Positions 18,151 through 27,296 of a stretch of 64,000 bases of DNA are shown here, piece after piece. The position numbers were made by a program, and so were the translations under genes. The notes beneath the pieces are model-generated. The model was not told the DNA's origin, searched no databases, and saw nothing but the letters and a program-made list of their open reading frames with translations. The DNA comes from Flavobacteriaceae bacterium PS02293. Its GTDB lineage: Bacteria; Bacteroidota; Bacteroidia; Flavobacteriales; Weeksellaceae. Numbering within the stretch: position 1 is the first letter of the stretch; each line of letters opens with the position of its first letter. The stretch is taken from the NCBI GenBank assembly GCA_029960045.1, contig JASCOV010000008.1:1-64000 (forward strand), in the 5' to 3' direction.

Positions 18151-19065
18151 CTATTGCAATAGGACTAGATGCAATTGCAATAATTTTTTGAAAATATCTA
18201 AAGGCATTTTTTTGCCTTGTGCTATAGAATATACAAAAGACATATCCATACTACGATTATACACAGACAATGTTTGTAAAAGTTTGTAAAAATCAGATTG
18301 TGTATTAATCTGAAACTCTGGGAAATCTTCAATCCTAAATACTTTATCTATAAAAATTTGCTATAATTATTCTATAAGTTTTAATATTTTTAGAATCTTT
18401 CAAATCATAAAACCAATAACTTTTATAAAAATTAGATGTTGTAAAATTCGTCTATCAATAAAAATTTATTACTATATTTTTGTATGCATCAAAATTTATT
18501 GTATCCTTTTTATTGTAAAATAAATAACTTTCGCATAGAGAATTATTCAAAATAATTTTATATAGTTTATTTTGAATTTCAATATCTATTATATCTGTGG
18601 ATGATATTCTTTTTATTTTTAAAATATTATAATGTAATTTGCTTGAGTTTAAATATTTTTTTAATTCACCTGCATTAGTTGGTTTATTTATATTTTTTTC
18701 TATGTTTGCACCATAATCATAATAAAATTTCTAAAAATTATTTTATTATTTTTCTCTAAATATGAATACTCTTTCCATTTAATTCTTCTTTAAAATGTCT
18801 TTTTACTATCCTTATAATAACTTTGGAATGTATATATTTTTTCTGGAGTGTTTTTATTTTCTTCTAATGGTTTAACATTTGAGTATAAAATAGCTTTAAA
18901 ACTATCATTGCCAATATGGTAATCTGATTTGCTTACGTATCTATAATAATCTTTTTTAGAAAAAGTTTCAGTTTCAACAATACTACATTTATCAGTGTTA
19001 CTATTTGATTTACAACAAAATAAAGCTAAACTTAGTATTATATAAGTTAGAGTTCTTATTTTCAT
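18151..19065 (-). pseudogene. decayed lipoprotein gene, paralogue B
   Basis: An intact start at 19065 gives a lipoprotein signal (ILSLALFCCKSNSN) and 91 codons to a stop at 18790. Coding sequence then goes on in other frames: a piece with FYYDYGANIEKNIN to IVINFY (about 18738-18465), a piece with TSNFYKSYWFYDLKDS (about 18460-18355), and a piece from KVFRIEDFPEFQIN to a stop at 18151. Read together these give a protein of roughly 300 aa broken by several frameshifts or stops. Part of it (LCESYLFYNKKDTIN) is nearly repeated in the remnant just upstream, so it was one of two tandem paralogues. Position after VgrG/effector genes suggests an immunity lipoprotein, which is inference. Confidence 0.6.
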
Positions 19066-19259
19066 TTGATTTCAGTAATTGGTTCTTTAATAGTTTTGAT
19101 CTAATTTCTAATTTTTCACCATTGAATGTAATATGTTTTTAAAAATTATTTCATCTAAAAAAGCTCACTAAAATATTCTTATATAAATTATAATGTATAG
19201 TATCCTTTTTATCATAAAAAAGATAACTTTCACATAAGTTTTCATTCAGAATAACTCTC
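19062..19259 (-). pseudogene. 3' remnant of lipoprotein paralogue A
   Basis: On the minus strand the frame starting RVILNENLCESYLFYDKK matches KIILNNSLCESYLFYNKK of paralogue B. It hits a stop, and after a frameshift the coding-like end KEPITEIK stops at a TGA that overlaps the ATG of paralogue B (ATGA). The 5' part of the gene is missing: the sequence jumps directly into a VgrG tip remnant at about 19259. Confidence 0.55.
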
Positions 19260-19787
19260 CTTGTGCAACTTCTCTGATATTTGCTGCCATCAGAGAATAA
19301 TCTGCAACCGCATTTTGCATCATCATCGCTCCTGCAAAACTATTGTGGTTCATTCCTGCTGTTTTTGAAATATATCAGTCCCACAGACGATGTAATGTTC
19401 ATCCCGGCAGTTATTGTCACGTTTTCTCCTGCTGTAAAACTCATGTTCTTCGGTGCATTCACACTAATGTTCCCAGCTCCATCCATTAAGTAAGTATTAC
19501 CACTAGGGTCTTCTATGAAAACTGAACCTTCCGCATCATTCAGGATAATCTTCGTTCCACTTCTTGTATGAATAACTTTTTTATCATTCCCACTCGTATG
19601 ATAAGAACTCGTTTCTGAAACATTATAATGAGTTCCTATCACAAAAGGTTTCTCTGCATTTCCGCTTTCAAAACTTATTCACCTATTTCGGGAATTTTGT
19701 AATCTCCTCGTCCTTGAGTATCCAGTGCGTCATCTGGTTCTTATCCTCCTGCCATAGGAACTTCTCATTCTTTCTACTTCCCGTAAT
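19246..19787 (-). pseudogene. decayed VgrG OB-fold and tip remnant (cassette 2)
   Basis: Minus-strand reading in three frames gives a piece with FLWQEDKNQMTHWI, then DTQGRGDYKIPEIGE, then a 100-codon piece (19642-19340) with HTRSGTKIILNDAEG and ENVTITAGMNITSS, then NHNSFAGAMMMQN and DYSLMAANI to a TGA at 19246. The last parts are almost identical to the orphan tip at 21547-22065. It matches the gp5 OB-fold and beta-helix tip of VgrG. At least three frameshifts make it non-functional. Confidence 0.7.
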
Positions 19788-19789
19788 GC

Positions 19790-20219
19790 TCAAGTTTTTT
19801 TTAAAAACCGTAAATAGTAAGTGATAACAGATAAAGGAAAAAAAGATAAGAATAAACGAACAGTTATTCCTAACTTGAATTGGATGAAATTATTAGGGTC
19901 TATAAAAAGGAACTCACAAAATAGAATAATTAAAAAGAAAATTATTGGAAAAACAAAATACATTTTTTTTTTTATCTCTAAACAAATAAATAAATAAGGT
20001 AGAAATATTCAAAAGAATATAAAATAAAGATATCAATACAATTGACAAAGCTCCTATTTTACCTTTAAATCCTAAAAAATCTAGATTAGATAGAAAAATT
20101 AATATTATACCACCTACTAAAAAATTACCAATAAAATGGATCTGATATCTATACCAAATATAAAATACAATTGCTATAAATACTATTGGTATTACAATTT
20201 GAAAAATATTTATTTCCAT
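19790..20219 (-). pseudogene. small membrane protein with frameshift in an A11 tract
   Basis: The first frame (20219-19914) gives 101 aa with three membrane segments. It shifts at a run of 11 A (minus strand; 19973-19963). If one A is removed, the frame goes on as RDKKKMYFVFPIIFF with two more hydrophobic segments and ends at a TGA at 19792-19790, about 142 aa in all. Its start is 2 bp after the stop of the 441-aa candidate effector, so a membrane immunity protein is a fair guess. The shift may be a true mutation, slippage-based switching or a sequencing error. I do not recognise the family. Confidence 0.55.
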
Positions 20220-20221
20220 TT

Positions 20222-21547
20222 TTATTTAAATTTTATTAAAAAATAATCCTCATCATATGTTTCATATTGATACCATTTGCTATTTGGTTTTTTATGGATT
20301 TTCGTATTTCCGTGATGAGCTTCCTGTCCATCATTAAGAGTTGTCATCTGATTTTCTTTGATATATTTTTTTGTATTTTCCACAACTGCTTTTGCATTAC
20401 CTAGATAATCAGTATTATAAACAGCGTCTGCTGATGCTAGAACTCTTCCATGTTTAGAATAAAATACAGGAATATACACTTCTTGTTTCTTTCTAAATTT
20501 TGCAATTTCAAAATCTATAATTCCTTTCATAGAACATCTATTTTCTTTTGCAAATTTCACCATTTGCTCGAATAAAGTAATATTCAGTTTATTATGATCT
20601 AATTTAAATCTAACTGAAATAATCCAAGCTAAATTTTTAACATAGCATAAATACCATTCAGGACGCATATAAATTAAATCTGGATATCCCGCATCTGTTT
20701 GCATGTGATCAAGCGTAAAATAACCTTCGGTTCCACACATAATAAACTTATCTTCTTTATCGCCAGAATGAATAAAATAAATCTCTCTCAAGTATTGTTT
20801 TAAGGTTCTTCCATACATCGATTTTTTTTGTAGGTCTTCGTCTGTCAAGAATGAATATCCATATTTATCTACATGAAAATTGATGAATTTAATCCAAGGT
20901 TCTATATCCTTACTCAATTTTTTACCACCTTGTCCCTTCCAGCTTTCTATTGCTTTTTCAGCATTTTCGGGTTTATGCTTTAAATCGTAGGAGGTTAAAT
21001 CTTCCGGCTTTAAATTATCAAATTTAGTATGAGCGTAAGTATCACCAAACCGATGCAATAATTCACCTAATTTATCTGTTGTTTCTTTTGGATTTTTCCC
21101 TTTTACATACAAGAACTTCAAAGCAGTTAAAAGCTCTTCTGTTCCGTGAAATCCTCCCGTTAATGAATGTATTTCTTTTTGGTCAGAAGGATACCCCCAA
21201 GTTTGATCAATTTCAAAATCGGCTTCACTATGTACATCAGTATCGGGATTCTCCGTCGCAATAGCTAATTCTTCTGCGCCAGTTTCTGCCATTCCCAGCA
21301 TTAAACACACTAAATATACTGTACTATAATGTCCATCTGTTTCATAAAAAAATACATTTTCTTTATATGGCTCTTCTTTTTTGTCAGTGACCTTGTAATT
21401 CTCCATAGAGATTCCATCCTTGCCATCGATAGTATTTTTTTTGTTACCTGTCATTGTTAGATTTTCTTTTTTAGAATCTAACTTTACACTTTCAGCATTT
21501 AATTTAAATCTTTTACTGATCTCTGTAAAATTACCACCTCCGCTCAT
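20222..21547 (-). CDS. candidate T6SS effector, HX3DX3H motif
   Basis: A 441-aa soluble protein without signal peptide. The first 50 residues are polar and repetitive (ESVKLDSKKENLTMTGNK), like the end of a VgrG beta-helix. The middle has an acidic/His-rich set: H73, NPDTDVHSEADFEID (about 100-114), EIHSLTGGFHG (126-135) and LLHRFGDTYAH (163-173, giving H165, D169, H173). Such spacing recalls helical zinc phospholipase C/nuclease-type enzymes and DUF6765-like proteins, but I cannot assign a family. The start overlaps the stop of the orphan VgrG tip (TAATG), so the two are coupled. Effector function is inferred from place and layout. Confidence 0.6.
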   Translation of the reverse strand: MSGGGNFTEISKRFKLNAESVKLDSKKENLTMTGNKKNTIDGKDGISMENYKVTDKKEEPYKENVFFYETDGHYSTVYLVCLMLGMAETGAEELAIATENPDTDVHSEADFEIDQTWGYPSDQKEIHSLTGGFHGTEELLTALKFLYVKGKNPKETTDKLGELLHRFGDTYAHTKFDNLKPEDLTSYDLKHKPENAEKAIESWKGQGGKKLSKDIEPWIKFINFHVDKYGYSFLTDEDLQKKSMYGRTLKQYLREIYFIHSGDKEDKFIMCGTEGYFTLDHMQTDAGYPDLIYMRPEWYLCYVKNLAWIISVRFKLDHNKLNITLFEQMVKFAKENRCSMKGIIDFEIAKFRKKQEVYIPVFYSKHGRVLASADAVYNTDYLGNAKAVVENTKKYIKENQMTTLNDGQEAHHGNTKIHKKPNSKWYQYETYDEDYFLIKFK

Positions 21548-22111
21548 TAATGTAAATTTGAATTTTCTCCAGAATTTACTTGTACAGTTTTTGCTGATTT
21601 AATTTGTACATTTTCTGTCAAAGCATATAATTCTATTTTTTCTGCCTGTTTCGTATAATCCTTAGCTTCTTTAGTAATCTTATCACTTGCTATATTTGTT
21701 ATATTGGCTGCCATCAGAGAATAATCTGCAACCACATTTTGCATCATCATTGCTCCTGCAAAACTATTGTGGTTCATTCCTGCTGTTTCGGAAATATTCA
21801 TTCCTGCCGACGATGTAATGTTCGTCCCGGCAGTTATTGTCACGTTTTCTCCTGCTGTAAAACTCATGTTCTTTGGTGCATTCACATTAATATTCCCAGC
21901 TCCATCCATCAGATAAGTATTCCCACTTGGGTCTTCTATGAAAACACTGCCTTCTGCATCATTTAAAATAATTTTCGTTCCACTTCTTGTATGAATAACC
22001 TTCTTGTCATTCCCACTTGTATGATAAGAACTAGTCTCATTTCCATTGTAATGCGTTTTCATCACAAAAGGTTTCTCCGCATTTCCGCATTCAAAATCGA
22101 CAAAAAAATCC
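21547..22111 (-). pseudogene. orphan VgrG C-terminal tip (cassette 1)
   Basis: An open frame of up to 188 codons on the minus strand starting after a TAG at 22114-22112. It contains FECGNAEKPFV, HTRSGTKIILNDAEG, DPSGNTYLMDGAGN and repeated ITAG/ISETAG units of a beta-helix spike. These match the C-terminal third of VgrG, starting at the same place where the complete VgrG (24893-26848) has ESGNTEKPFV. The base-plate (gp27) part is missing, though an ATG at 22065 would allow a 172-aa protein. It is open to the end and coupled to the 441-aa gene, so it may still be translated. Confidence 0.7.
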
Positions 22112-22176
22112 CTAAAATTTCACAGATAAAATAAAAAGTATTAAAATTTTGTTTCATTAAAAATATCAACTCCAAC

Positions 22177-23295
22177 CTACTCATAATCATAAACAGGGAC
22201 AACTACTGTTTTATGCGGGGCAGATGCCGGAAACTGTGTGGAAGATCTATACATCTCCTGTTCTTTTATATAGGGTTTCAAATCGATACTTTTCTCGGGA
22301 CTTTGCAACTCAAGTAGCAATCCTTTTCCCTGTACATCCAGATCCGCTGTCTTATCTACCTTTATCGTAAGGGTCAGATCTTCTCTCTCACTAATGTTCT
22401 TAAATAAATCCAACATTTTTTCCTGATCGAAAACCAACTCTGCTACGATCCGCTGACCATCATCCCTACGCCAGATTAGATTTATTTTTACGGGAATGCC
22501 CTGCTGTTTCCTTATATCTTTTTCATCGGCTATATATAGAGTCTCCTCTTGCTCTGCATTGGCATACCAAATGTTCATAACCTCTATTTTATCGGTGGTT
22601 TGTGTTTTTATCAGCAGGTTATACCTCTTGAACAGGCGCTCCCAGGAGCCAAAGGGAATGCGGTGCTCTGCCATTTGGTTTTTTATTTCCTGAGGCAGGT
22701 CTTTTGTATAGGCATCTGCTACTTCCTCCATATTTGCTACATCAGGATAAACATCTTTCCAATCTATTGTTTTATCTTCTTTGGCCTGGTAACGCCCTAC
22801 CTCATAATAGCCCTTGCGATTGCCAACCCAGATACGAACCACACCGCCCGGAAGCAGACCTACTTTTACAATTTTTGCAGTATGATCTATATTAAAATAT
22901 AAATTTCTGTCTTCATCATCAAAACCTGCAAGTTCCAAATTTTCTTTTTTTAACAAATCATCAATAAGCTGATAGTTAAGATCAAAAATCCCCGTATAGG
23001 TTTTCTTCTCAGTGAAAGAATACCAGCTGATGTCCAGAAAACGAGGTGGAGAATACATATCATTGCTAGTATCAGTAGATTGATCCAGACCATTTTCAAT
23101 TGTGGTATTAAAAGGCAGGTAGCAATAGGCTCCTTTCAGGTTGTCGCCAACAATTAGATGACCGGAATAGACCTCCATAGGATAATCTTTGAGTGCTGTT
23201 ACGGCTGGCGACCAGGAGTATTTTGGTTGTTCCATATTTTTACAGGAATTTAGTAAGAGTAAAATTATTAGTATAATAGTTATTTTTTTCATCAT
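22177..23295 (-). CDS. DUF2931 family lipoprotein
   Basis: A 372-aa lipoprotein: signal peptide with lipobox LLNSC, lipidated Cys at residue 18. The opening YSWSPAVTALKDYPMEVYSG and DISWYSFTEKKTY are typical of DUF2931. In many Flavobacteriia such genes follow DUF2235 effectors of the T6SS, and the start here is 2 bp after the stop of the DUF2235 gene. A lipoprotein at this place may protect the cell envelope from the neighbouring lipase-like effector. That role is inference. Longer than many DUF2931 proteins. Confidence 0.8.
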   Translation of the reverse strand: MMKKITIILIILLLLNSCKNMEQPKYSWSPAVTALKDYPMEVYSGHLIVGDNLKGAYCYLPFNTTIENGLDQSTDTSNDMYSPPRFLDISWYSFTEKKTYTGIFDLNYQLIDDLLKKENLELAGFDDEDRNLYFNIDHTAKIVKVGLLPGGVVRIWVGNRKGYYEVGRYQAKEDKTIDWKDVYPDVANMEEVADAYTKDLPQEIKNQMAEHRIPFGSWERLFKRYNLLIKTQTTDKIEVMNIWYANAEQEETLYIADEKDIRKQQGIPVKINLIWRRDDGQRIVAELVFDQEKMLDLFKNISEREDLTLTIKVDKTADLDVQGKGLLLELQSPEKSIDLKPYIKEQEMYRSSTQFPASAPHKTVVVPVYDYE

Positions 23296-23297
23296 CG

Positions 23298-24725
23298 CTA
23301 TCCATCTATTTTAAATCTGTTTTCTTCCATTATATCTGTTTTAGCGTACCGTCGCGGTTCCATCCCTATACCATCCATACTTGCTGAAAAATGTAAAAAC
23401 CCTTTCCGCAATGTCCTTAACAGGTTATGGTCACCTGCTTTTTGATTATAATCATCTACTTCTTTCTGGGTTAGTTGGTTTTTGGCCCTTTTCTGTTCTA
23501 TTATTTTTTTTTGTTGATTTAATGCTTCTGCTGTGTAGTATTTGGGACGTGATTTCCCTTCAAACGCATACGCCCATAGACGTTTTTTTGTTCTAAGTAG
23601 ATAATCATTATTTTGAAAGGAATAATTTTTACTCATTTTATTTTTGTCCCAAGGGATTTTATATTTTCTTTCACCTATTTCTGTCATTAGGTGCAATACA
23701 ACATAGCTGTATTGGTTGCTTATTCCGCTACGTTTTCCTTTTACCCTTGTGCTTCCTGTTGACCATTTCATTTCTTCCACCGTGTACCAGCCTTCTGCAA
23801 CCATCCTGTCCCGGTCCTGTTTTACGTAAGTCGAGTAAGAGCCCTCTATGACGACTTCTTCTTTATCATTATGATTATATCCACCACCAATATCCGAGTG
23901 ACAGCCCGGCAAGGTGAGCTCTATACCAGAGCTCATGCTTTTACAATTGGTCAATGGGAACATTTCCCTGTATTCGTTTTCTGCTGTGAGATGGGCTACA
24001 TAGCCTAAAGAACCATTCAATTTTAGAAGTAATTTATTTTTGACTTGATCGTCAAAAACAGTATCACTGCTAAAATTACTTTCGTTAAAAGAAGAAACCG
24101 TGTCATAAATCCCTATAAATCGCAAATTTATTTTTTTTGGGATTTTCTTTAATTTTGATTGTTTTAATTCTTGCAAGACTACATCATCTTTGCGTTGGTT
24201 GTATTTCCAGATCTCGTTGGCAAACATTCTGGCAGCTGTTGCACCACGGCTAAAACCAAATAGATCCAAGGTAAGACTTTTTATTTCTTTTTTGTTTGTT
24301 GTTTTAAATTCTTTTAATGCTTCGAACAAATCTGTAGCGCCCTTTCTAACCTTTTCTTTCAGCCCTGTTTCGCCAGTGCCATAGCCTTGTCCACGGGTAA
24401 AGTCGCCATAATAAGAATAAGTGCCATCTTTCTTTTTTTCTGGATTTTTTGTACCAATTCCTTCAACATAGATAGAAAAATTAAGCACTTGGTTTGGATA
24501 GATAGTTTGCAGGCGATCTACATTGCTGTGGTCGTTGCCAAAACTAGTACCAGATCCATCGGTATTAGAAACAGTACTGTTTTTTAAATTTTTGTTTTTC
24601 CTTCTTCCTTCTATATTATAGCGGTTGTTATTAGTACCATCAAAAAAAACACCTATTATAAGCTCAACGGAGTCTTTAGGTGGAGGTGGCGGGGTGTAAT
24701 CTCCAAAACTAACGTTTGTTCCCAT
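23298..24725 (-). CDS. DUF2235 phospholipase-type T6SS effector (Tle1-like)
   Basis: A 475-aa alpha/beta hydrolase with the DUF2235 opening IGVFFDGTNNNRYN (residues about 24-37) and a nucleophile elbow GFSRG at 157-161 (Ser159). A conserved CHSDIGGGYNHND block lies near residue 275 and likely supplies the acid residue. DUF2235 proteins include the Tle1 phospholipases delivered by T6SS. No signal peptide is seen, as expected for VgrG- or Hcp-carried cargo. It lies between vgrG/57-aa ORF and the DUF2931 lipoprotein, forming an effector-immunity pair. Confidence 0.85.
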   Translation of the reverse strand: MGTNVSFGDYTPPPPPKDSVELIIGVFFDGTNNNRYNIEGRRKNKNLKNSTVSNTDGSGTSFGNDHSNVDRLQTIYPNQVLNFSIYVEGIGTKNPEKKKDGTYSYYGDFTRGQGYGTGETGLKEKVRKGATDLFEALKEFKTTNKKEIKSLTLDLFGFSRGATAARMFANEIWKYNQRKDDVVLQELKQSKLKKIPKKINLRFIGIYDTVSSFNESNFSSDTVFDDQVKNKLLLKLNGSLGYVAHLTAENEYREMFPLTNCKSMSSGIELTLPGCHSDIGGGYNHNDKEEVVIEGSYSTYVKQDRDRMVAEGWYTVEEMKWSTGSTRVKGKRSGISNQYSYVVLHLMTEIGERKYKIPWDKNKMSKNYSFQNNDYLLRTKKRLWAYAFEGKSRPKYYTAEALNQQKKIIEQKRAKNQLTQKEVDDYNQKAGDHNLLRTLRKGFLHFSASMDGIGMEPRRYAKTDIMEENRFKIDG

Positions 24726-24882
24726 CTGATACTATTTTCTTATTACTAGCTAAAATCAAATTTTCTCTGGTAGCTTCTACGTTTATCTTTTGGGCAAGCT
24801 TTTCCAATTTTCCACCAACTATCAACTTATAATCACTATCTACTGTAATTGTCATATTCTTTGCTTGTTTTCTTATAGCCAT
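24709..24882 (-). CDS. small protein between vgrG and the DUF2235 gene
   Basis: A 57-aa protein (MAIRKQAKNMTITVDSDYKL to DGNKR) that starts 10 bp after the vgrG stop and overlaps the DUF2235 start by 17 bp. It contains a beta-like segment and a helix, KLEKLAQKINVEATRENL. The tight packing argues for a real gene. It could be an adaptor or chaperone for the effector, or a continuation of the VgrG tip as a separate chain; the sequence does not decide. Confidence 0.6.
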   Translation of the reverse strand: MAIRKQAKNMTITVDSDYKLIVGGKLEKLAQKINVEATRENLILASNKKIVSDGNKR

Positions 24883-24892
24883 AATTTACTTT

Positions 24893-26848
24893 TTAGAAAA
24901 AATTAGATTTTTCAGCACTGTTTAATTCTACAATTTTACCACTCTGCATCGTCATATTTTCTTTTTCGCTGAACATAGAAATTCCTCCTGCTATTTCATT
25001 GGATGTTTCAGATTGTCTTTTAAATTCTTTTGTAACCATTTCTGTTCTCATATCAGAGGTCTCACGTATTTCTCCAGAGGCTGTTTGTAAAATATCGGTT
25101 CCCGCAACAGACGTAATGTTTTCGTTTGCAGAATTGGAAATACTCTTGCCCGCACTAATATTTATGTTTTCTCCTGCTGAAATGTTAATGCTTTTCCCTG
25201 CTGAAATGTTAATGTTTTCAGGAGCTTTTATATCAATATTTCCATTTCCATAAAATATAGCAATCGTTTGCCCTTTTTGACTTTCCAAAGTTATATCTCC
25301 AGTATCATCATCCATTATCAATCGGTTTCCAATACGGGAATGTTGCACTTTGTAGCGATTAGTTGGTGTTGCATAGCTACTGATTTCTGTACCATTATAC
25401 ATTGCAGCAGAAACAAAAGGTTTCTCAGTGTTTCCACTCTCAAAGTTTACTAGAACTTCATCATTTATTTCTGGAATTTTGTAATCACCACGGTTGGGGC
25501 CTGCATAACTTGTAGTTGTACGAATCCATGGCGTCTTCTCGCCTTTCTTTTCCTGCCAGGGAAATTGTACCCTCACTCTTCCCATTCCGGTTGGATCATC
25601 ATTATCTACTACTCTGGCTGGTTGCTCTTCGCCCATCGGCAAAGCCTCATTGTCCTGATATGGCGCATTGAACAAATCAGGAATTCCCACAAATTCGTTG
25701 TAATAGGTATTGCCATCGTGGTAATGCGTGATTGCAGTGATACGGTAGGTTTCCATTGCCTTACCATTGATATCGATAAGCTTGGCTCTTCCGCCTATTT
25801 TGAGTTCAGGGTCTTTGCTTTTGCCTTTTACCTGAACAAGATTTTCTCTGTTCTCTTTTTCTCTTCTTGCTGCTTCTTTCAGCTCCTGCTCGCTATTGTC
25901 AGATATCCCTGTATGATTGAACAGCATATCCGGGGTTCTCTTATAGACATTTTTGGACGCATTGATAGCAATTGCCTGGAAAGGGTTTTCCTTATATTGT
26001 ACCTGTGATGACAAACCTGCCTTCTCAACTTTGCTTCCTGCTTGTACATCATACATATGATAGCTGAACTCTTGCGGTTTGATATTCATTTCCAGCTCTA
26101 CGTCTATCAGGTCTATGTTTTCTTCTAAAATGACTATCGACTGTACTTTGTTTCCAAATACCATCTGTTGTCCGTTGTAGTAAAAATACTCCCCGTATCG
26201 AGATGCCAGCCTTTTAATGAACTGATAATCGGATTCTTTATATTGTACCGTGTAAGGAAGAGAATATTTTGTATTGGTATTTTCCACCAGAACTTTTGCC
26301 ATTTCAGGATATTCTGAAGTAGCTTCTTTTATGATCTGCTCCAACGTCTTATCTTCAAAACTCTGGCAGTCTTTCCCGTTTTCTAAAAGAATGCTTGGCG
26401 CATTACCGGTGATAAAAAGTTTGCCATAACCATTCTCTTTTTTGTTTCGGATGTTTGTGATAATCCCCGAAAAGATATTCTTAACCTCACCAAAACGATG
26501 AAGATTGATGGTAATATCCTTACCAAGAATATTTTTAGAATTCTCCATCACATAACCTTGGAAATTGTCCAATTCATCATCAGGAACGGTTATAGTGAAG
26601 CTATCGTGTTCATTGGTTTTCTGATCAAGATGCAGAGAAAATCCCGACTTGTCAAGAAAATCCTTCCCGTCCATTGTCAATGTGCAATAAACAAGCGGAC
26701 TGTCTTTGTCTGTCAAAAAATCCTTAAAGGTCTTGGAGGAGAAATATTTTTTAATATCGTCTGGATGATTCAACCGTCCGTTACTCATGGCATCAGAACC
26801 TTGTTGGAAGTCATTCAACATTTCATCGGAATATATTTTTTTTGACAT
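24893..26848 (-). CDS. vgrG: type VI secretion system spike protein VgrG
   Basis: A 651-aa VgrG. Residues about 55-370 are the gp27-like base, about 395-480 the gp5-like OB-fold (ARVVDNDDPTGMGRVRVQFPW then GPNRGDYKIPEINDEV), and about 485-651 the beta-helix tip with 8-residue repeats of the type xINISAGx (residues about 550-585). VgrG caps the Hcp tube and carries effectors into target cells. The structural T6SS-iii genes are not in the window, so this is an accessory vgrG locus or the edge of a larger one. It is preceded by three tssD genes on the same strand. Confidence 0.95.
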   Translation of the reverse strand: MSKKIYSDEMLNDFQQGSDAMSNGRLNHPDDIKKYFSSKTFKDFLTDKDSPLVYCTLTMDGKDFLDKSGFSLHLDQKTNEHDSFTITVPDDELDNFQGYVMENSKNILGKDITINLHRFGEVKNIFSGIITNIRNKKENGYGKLFITGNAPSILLENGKDCQSFEDKTLEQIIKEATSEYPEMAKVLVENTNTKYSLPYTVQYKESDYQFIKRLASRYGEYFYYNGQQMVFGNKVQSIVILEENIDLIDVELEMNIKPQEFSYHMYDVQAGSKVEKAGLSSQVQYKENPFQAIAINASKNVYKRTPDMLFNHTGISDNSEQELKEAARREKENRENLVQVKGKSKDPELKIGGRAKLIDINGKAMETYRITAITHYHDGNTYYNEFVGIPDLFNAPYQDNEALPMGEEQPARVVDNDDPTGMGRVRVQFPWQEKKGEKTPWIRTTTSYAGPNRGDYKIPEINDEVLVNFESGNTEKPFVSAAMYNGTEISSYATPTNRYKVQHSRIGNRLIMDDDTGDITLESQKGQTIAIFYGNGNIDIKAPENINISAGKSINISAGENINISAGKSISNSANENITSVAGTDILQTASGEIRETSDMRTEMVTKEFKRQSETSNEIAGGISMFSEKENMTMQSGKIVELNSAEKSNFF

Positions 26849-26906
26849 ATCATTGTGTGTTTTGGTAATGGTTATTAAAACTATGTAAATTCAAAAATAG
26901 AAAATA

Positions 26907-27296
26907 CTATTCTTTCCACGATTTTATGTGAGTAGCACCGTTGACATCAAATTTCTTGGCAATCAGATGCATCTCAATTTGTAATGGTTCGGCATTTACC
27001 GAATTAAAATGTTCAGTAAATTTTATACAATAAGCTTTTTCAAATGTAAGCTCCTGAAGTTTGCTCATTGCATCTCTTCTGAAAAATGTCACAGTTCCGT
27101 TCTTGGTCTGGTTGTGATCAAGCATCCAACCCAGAAGTTCAGGATTTCCGGTACTTTCTATCCGGATGAAAATCTCTCCACCCTGAGGCATTCCCTGTGG
27201 CTTTCCAGTTCCATCTGTAGCTTGTGTAAAGCTATATCTACATTCTAAAATATTATAGATATTACCATCTAATTCTAATTTTGATAAAAAGGACAT
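26907..27296 (-). CDS. TssD (Hcp-like) tube protein, divergent copy
   Basis: A 129-aa TssD of the Bacteroidetes T6SS. It opens with MSFLSKLELDGNIYNI and has the family stretch GGEIFIRIESTG. It shares only scattered positions with the other two copies, so it is the oldest or most specialised of the three. It lies 58 bp upstream of vgrG and may be the tube subunit matched to this spike. Hexameric rings of this protein form the secreted tube. Confidence 0.92.
   Translation of the reverse strand: MSFLSKLELDGNIYNILECRYSFTQATDGTGKPQGMPQGGEIFIRIESTGNPELLGWMLDHNQTKNGTVTFFRRDAMSKLQELTFEKAYCIKFTEHFNSVNAEPLQIEMHLIAKKFDVNGATHIKSWKE

Noticed and set aside
18121..18200. TTGCAATTTC...ATTGCAATAG...ATGCAATTGC words resembling a CRISPR or iteron set
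   Set aside because: Repeats are short, unequal and unevenly spaced, and they fall in the coding remnant of a lipoprotein (KKLLQLHLVLLQ).
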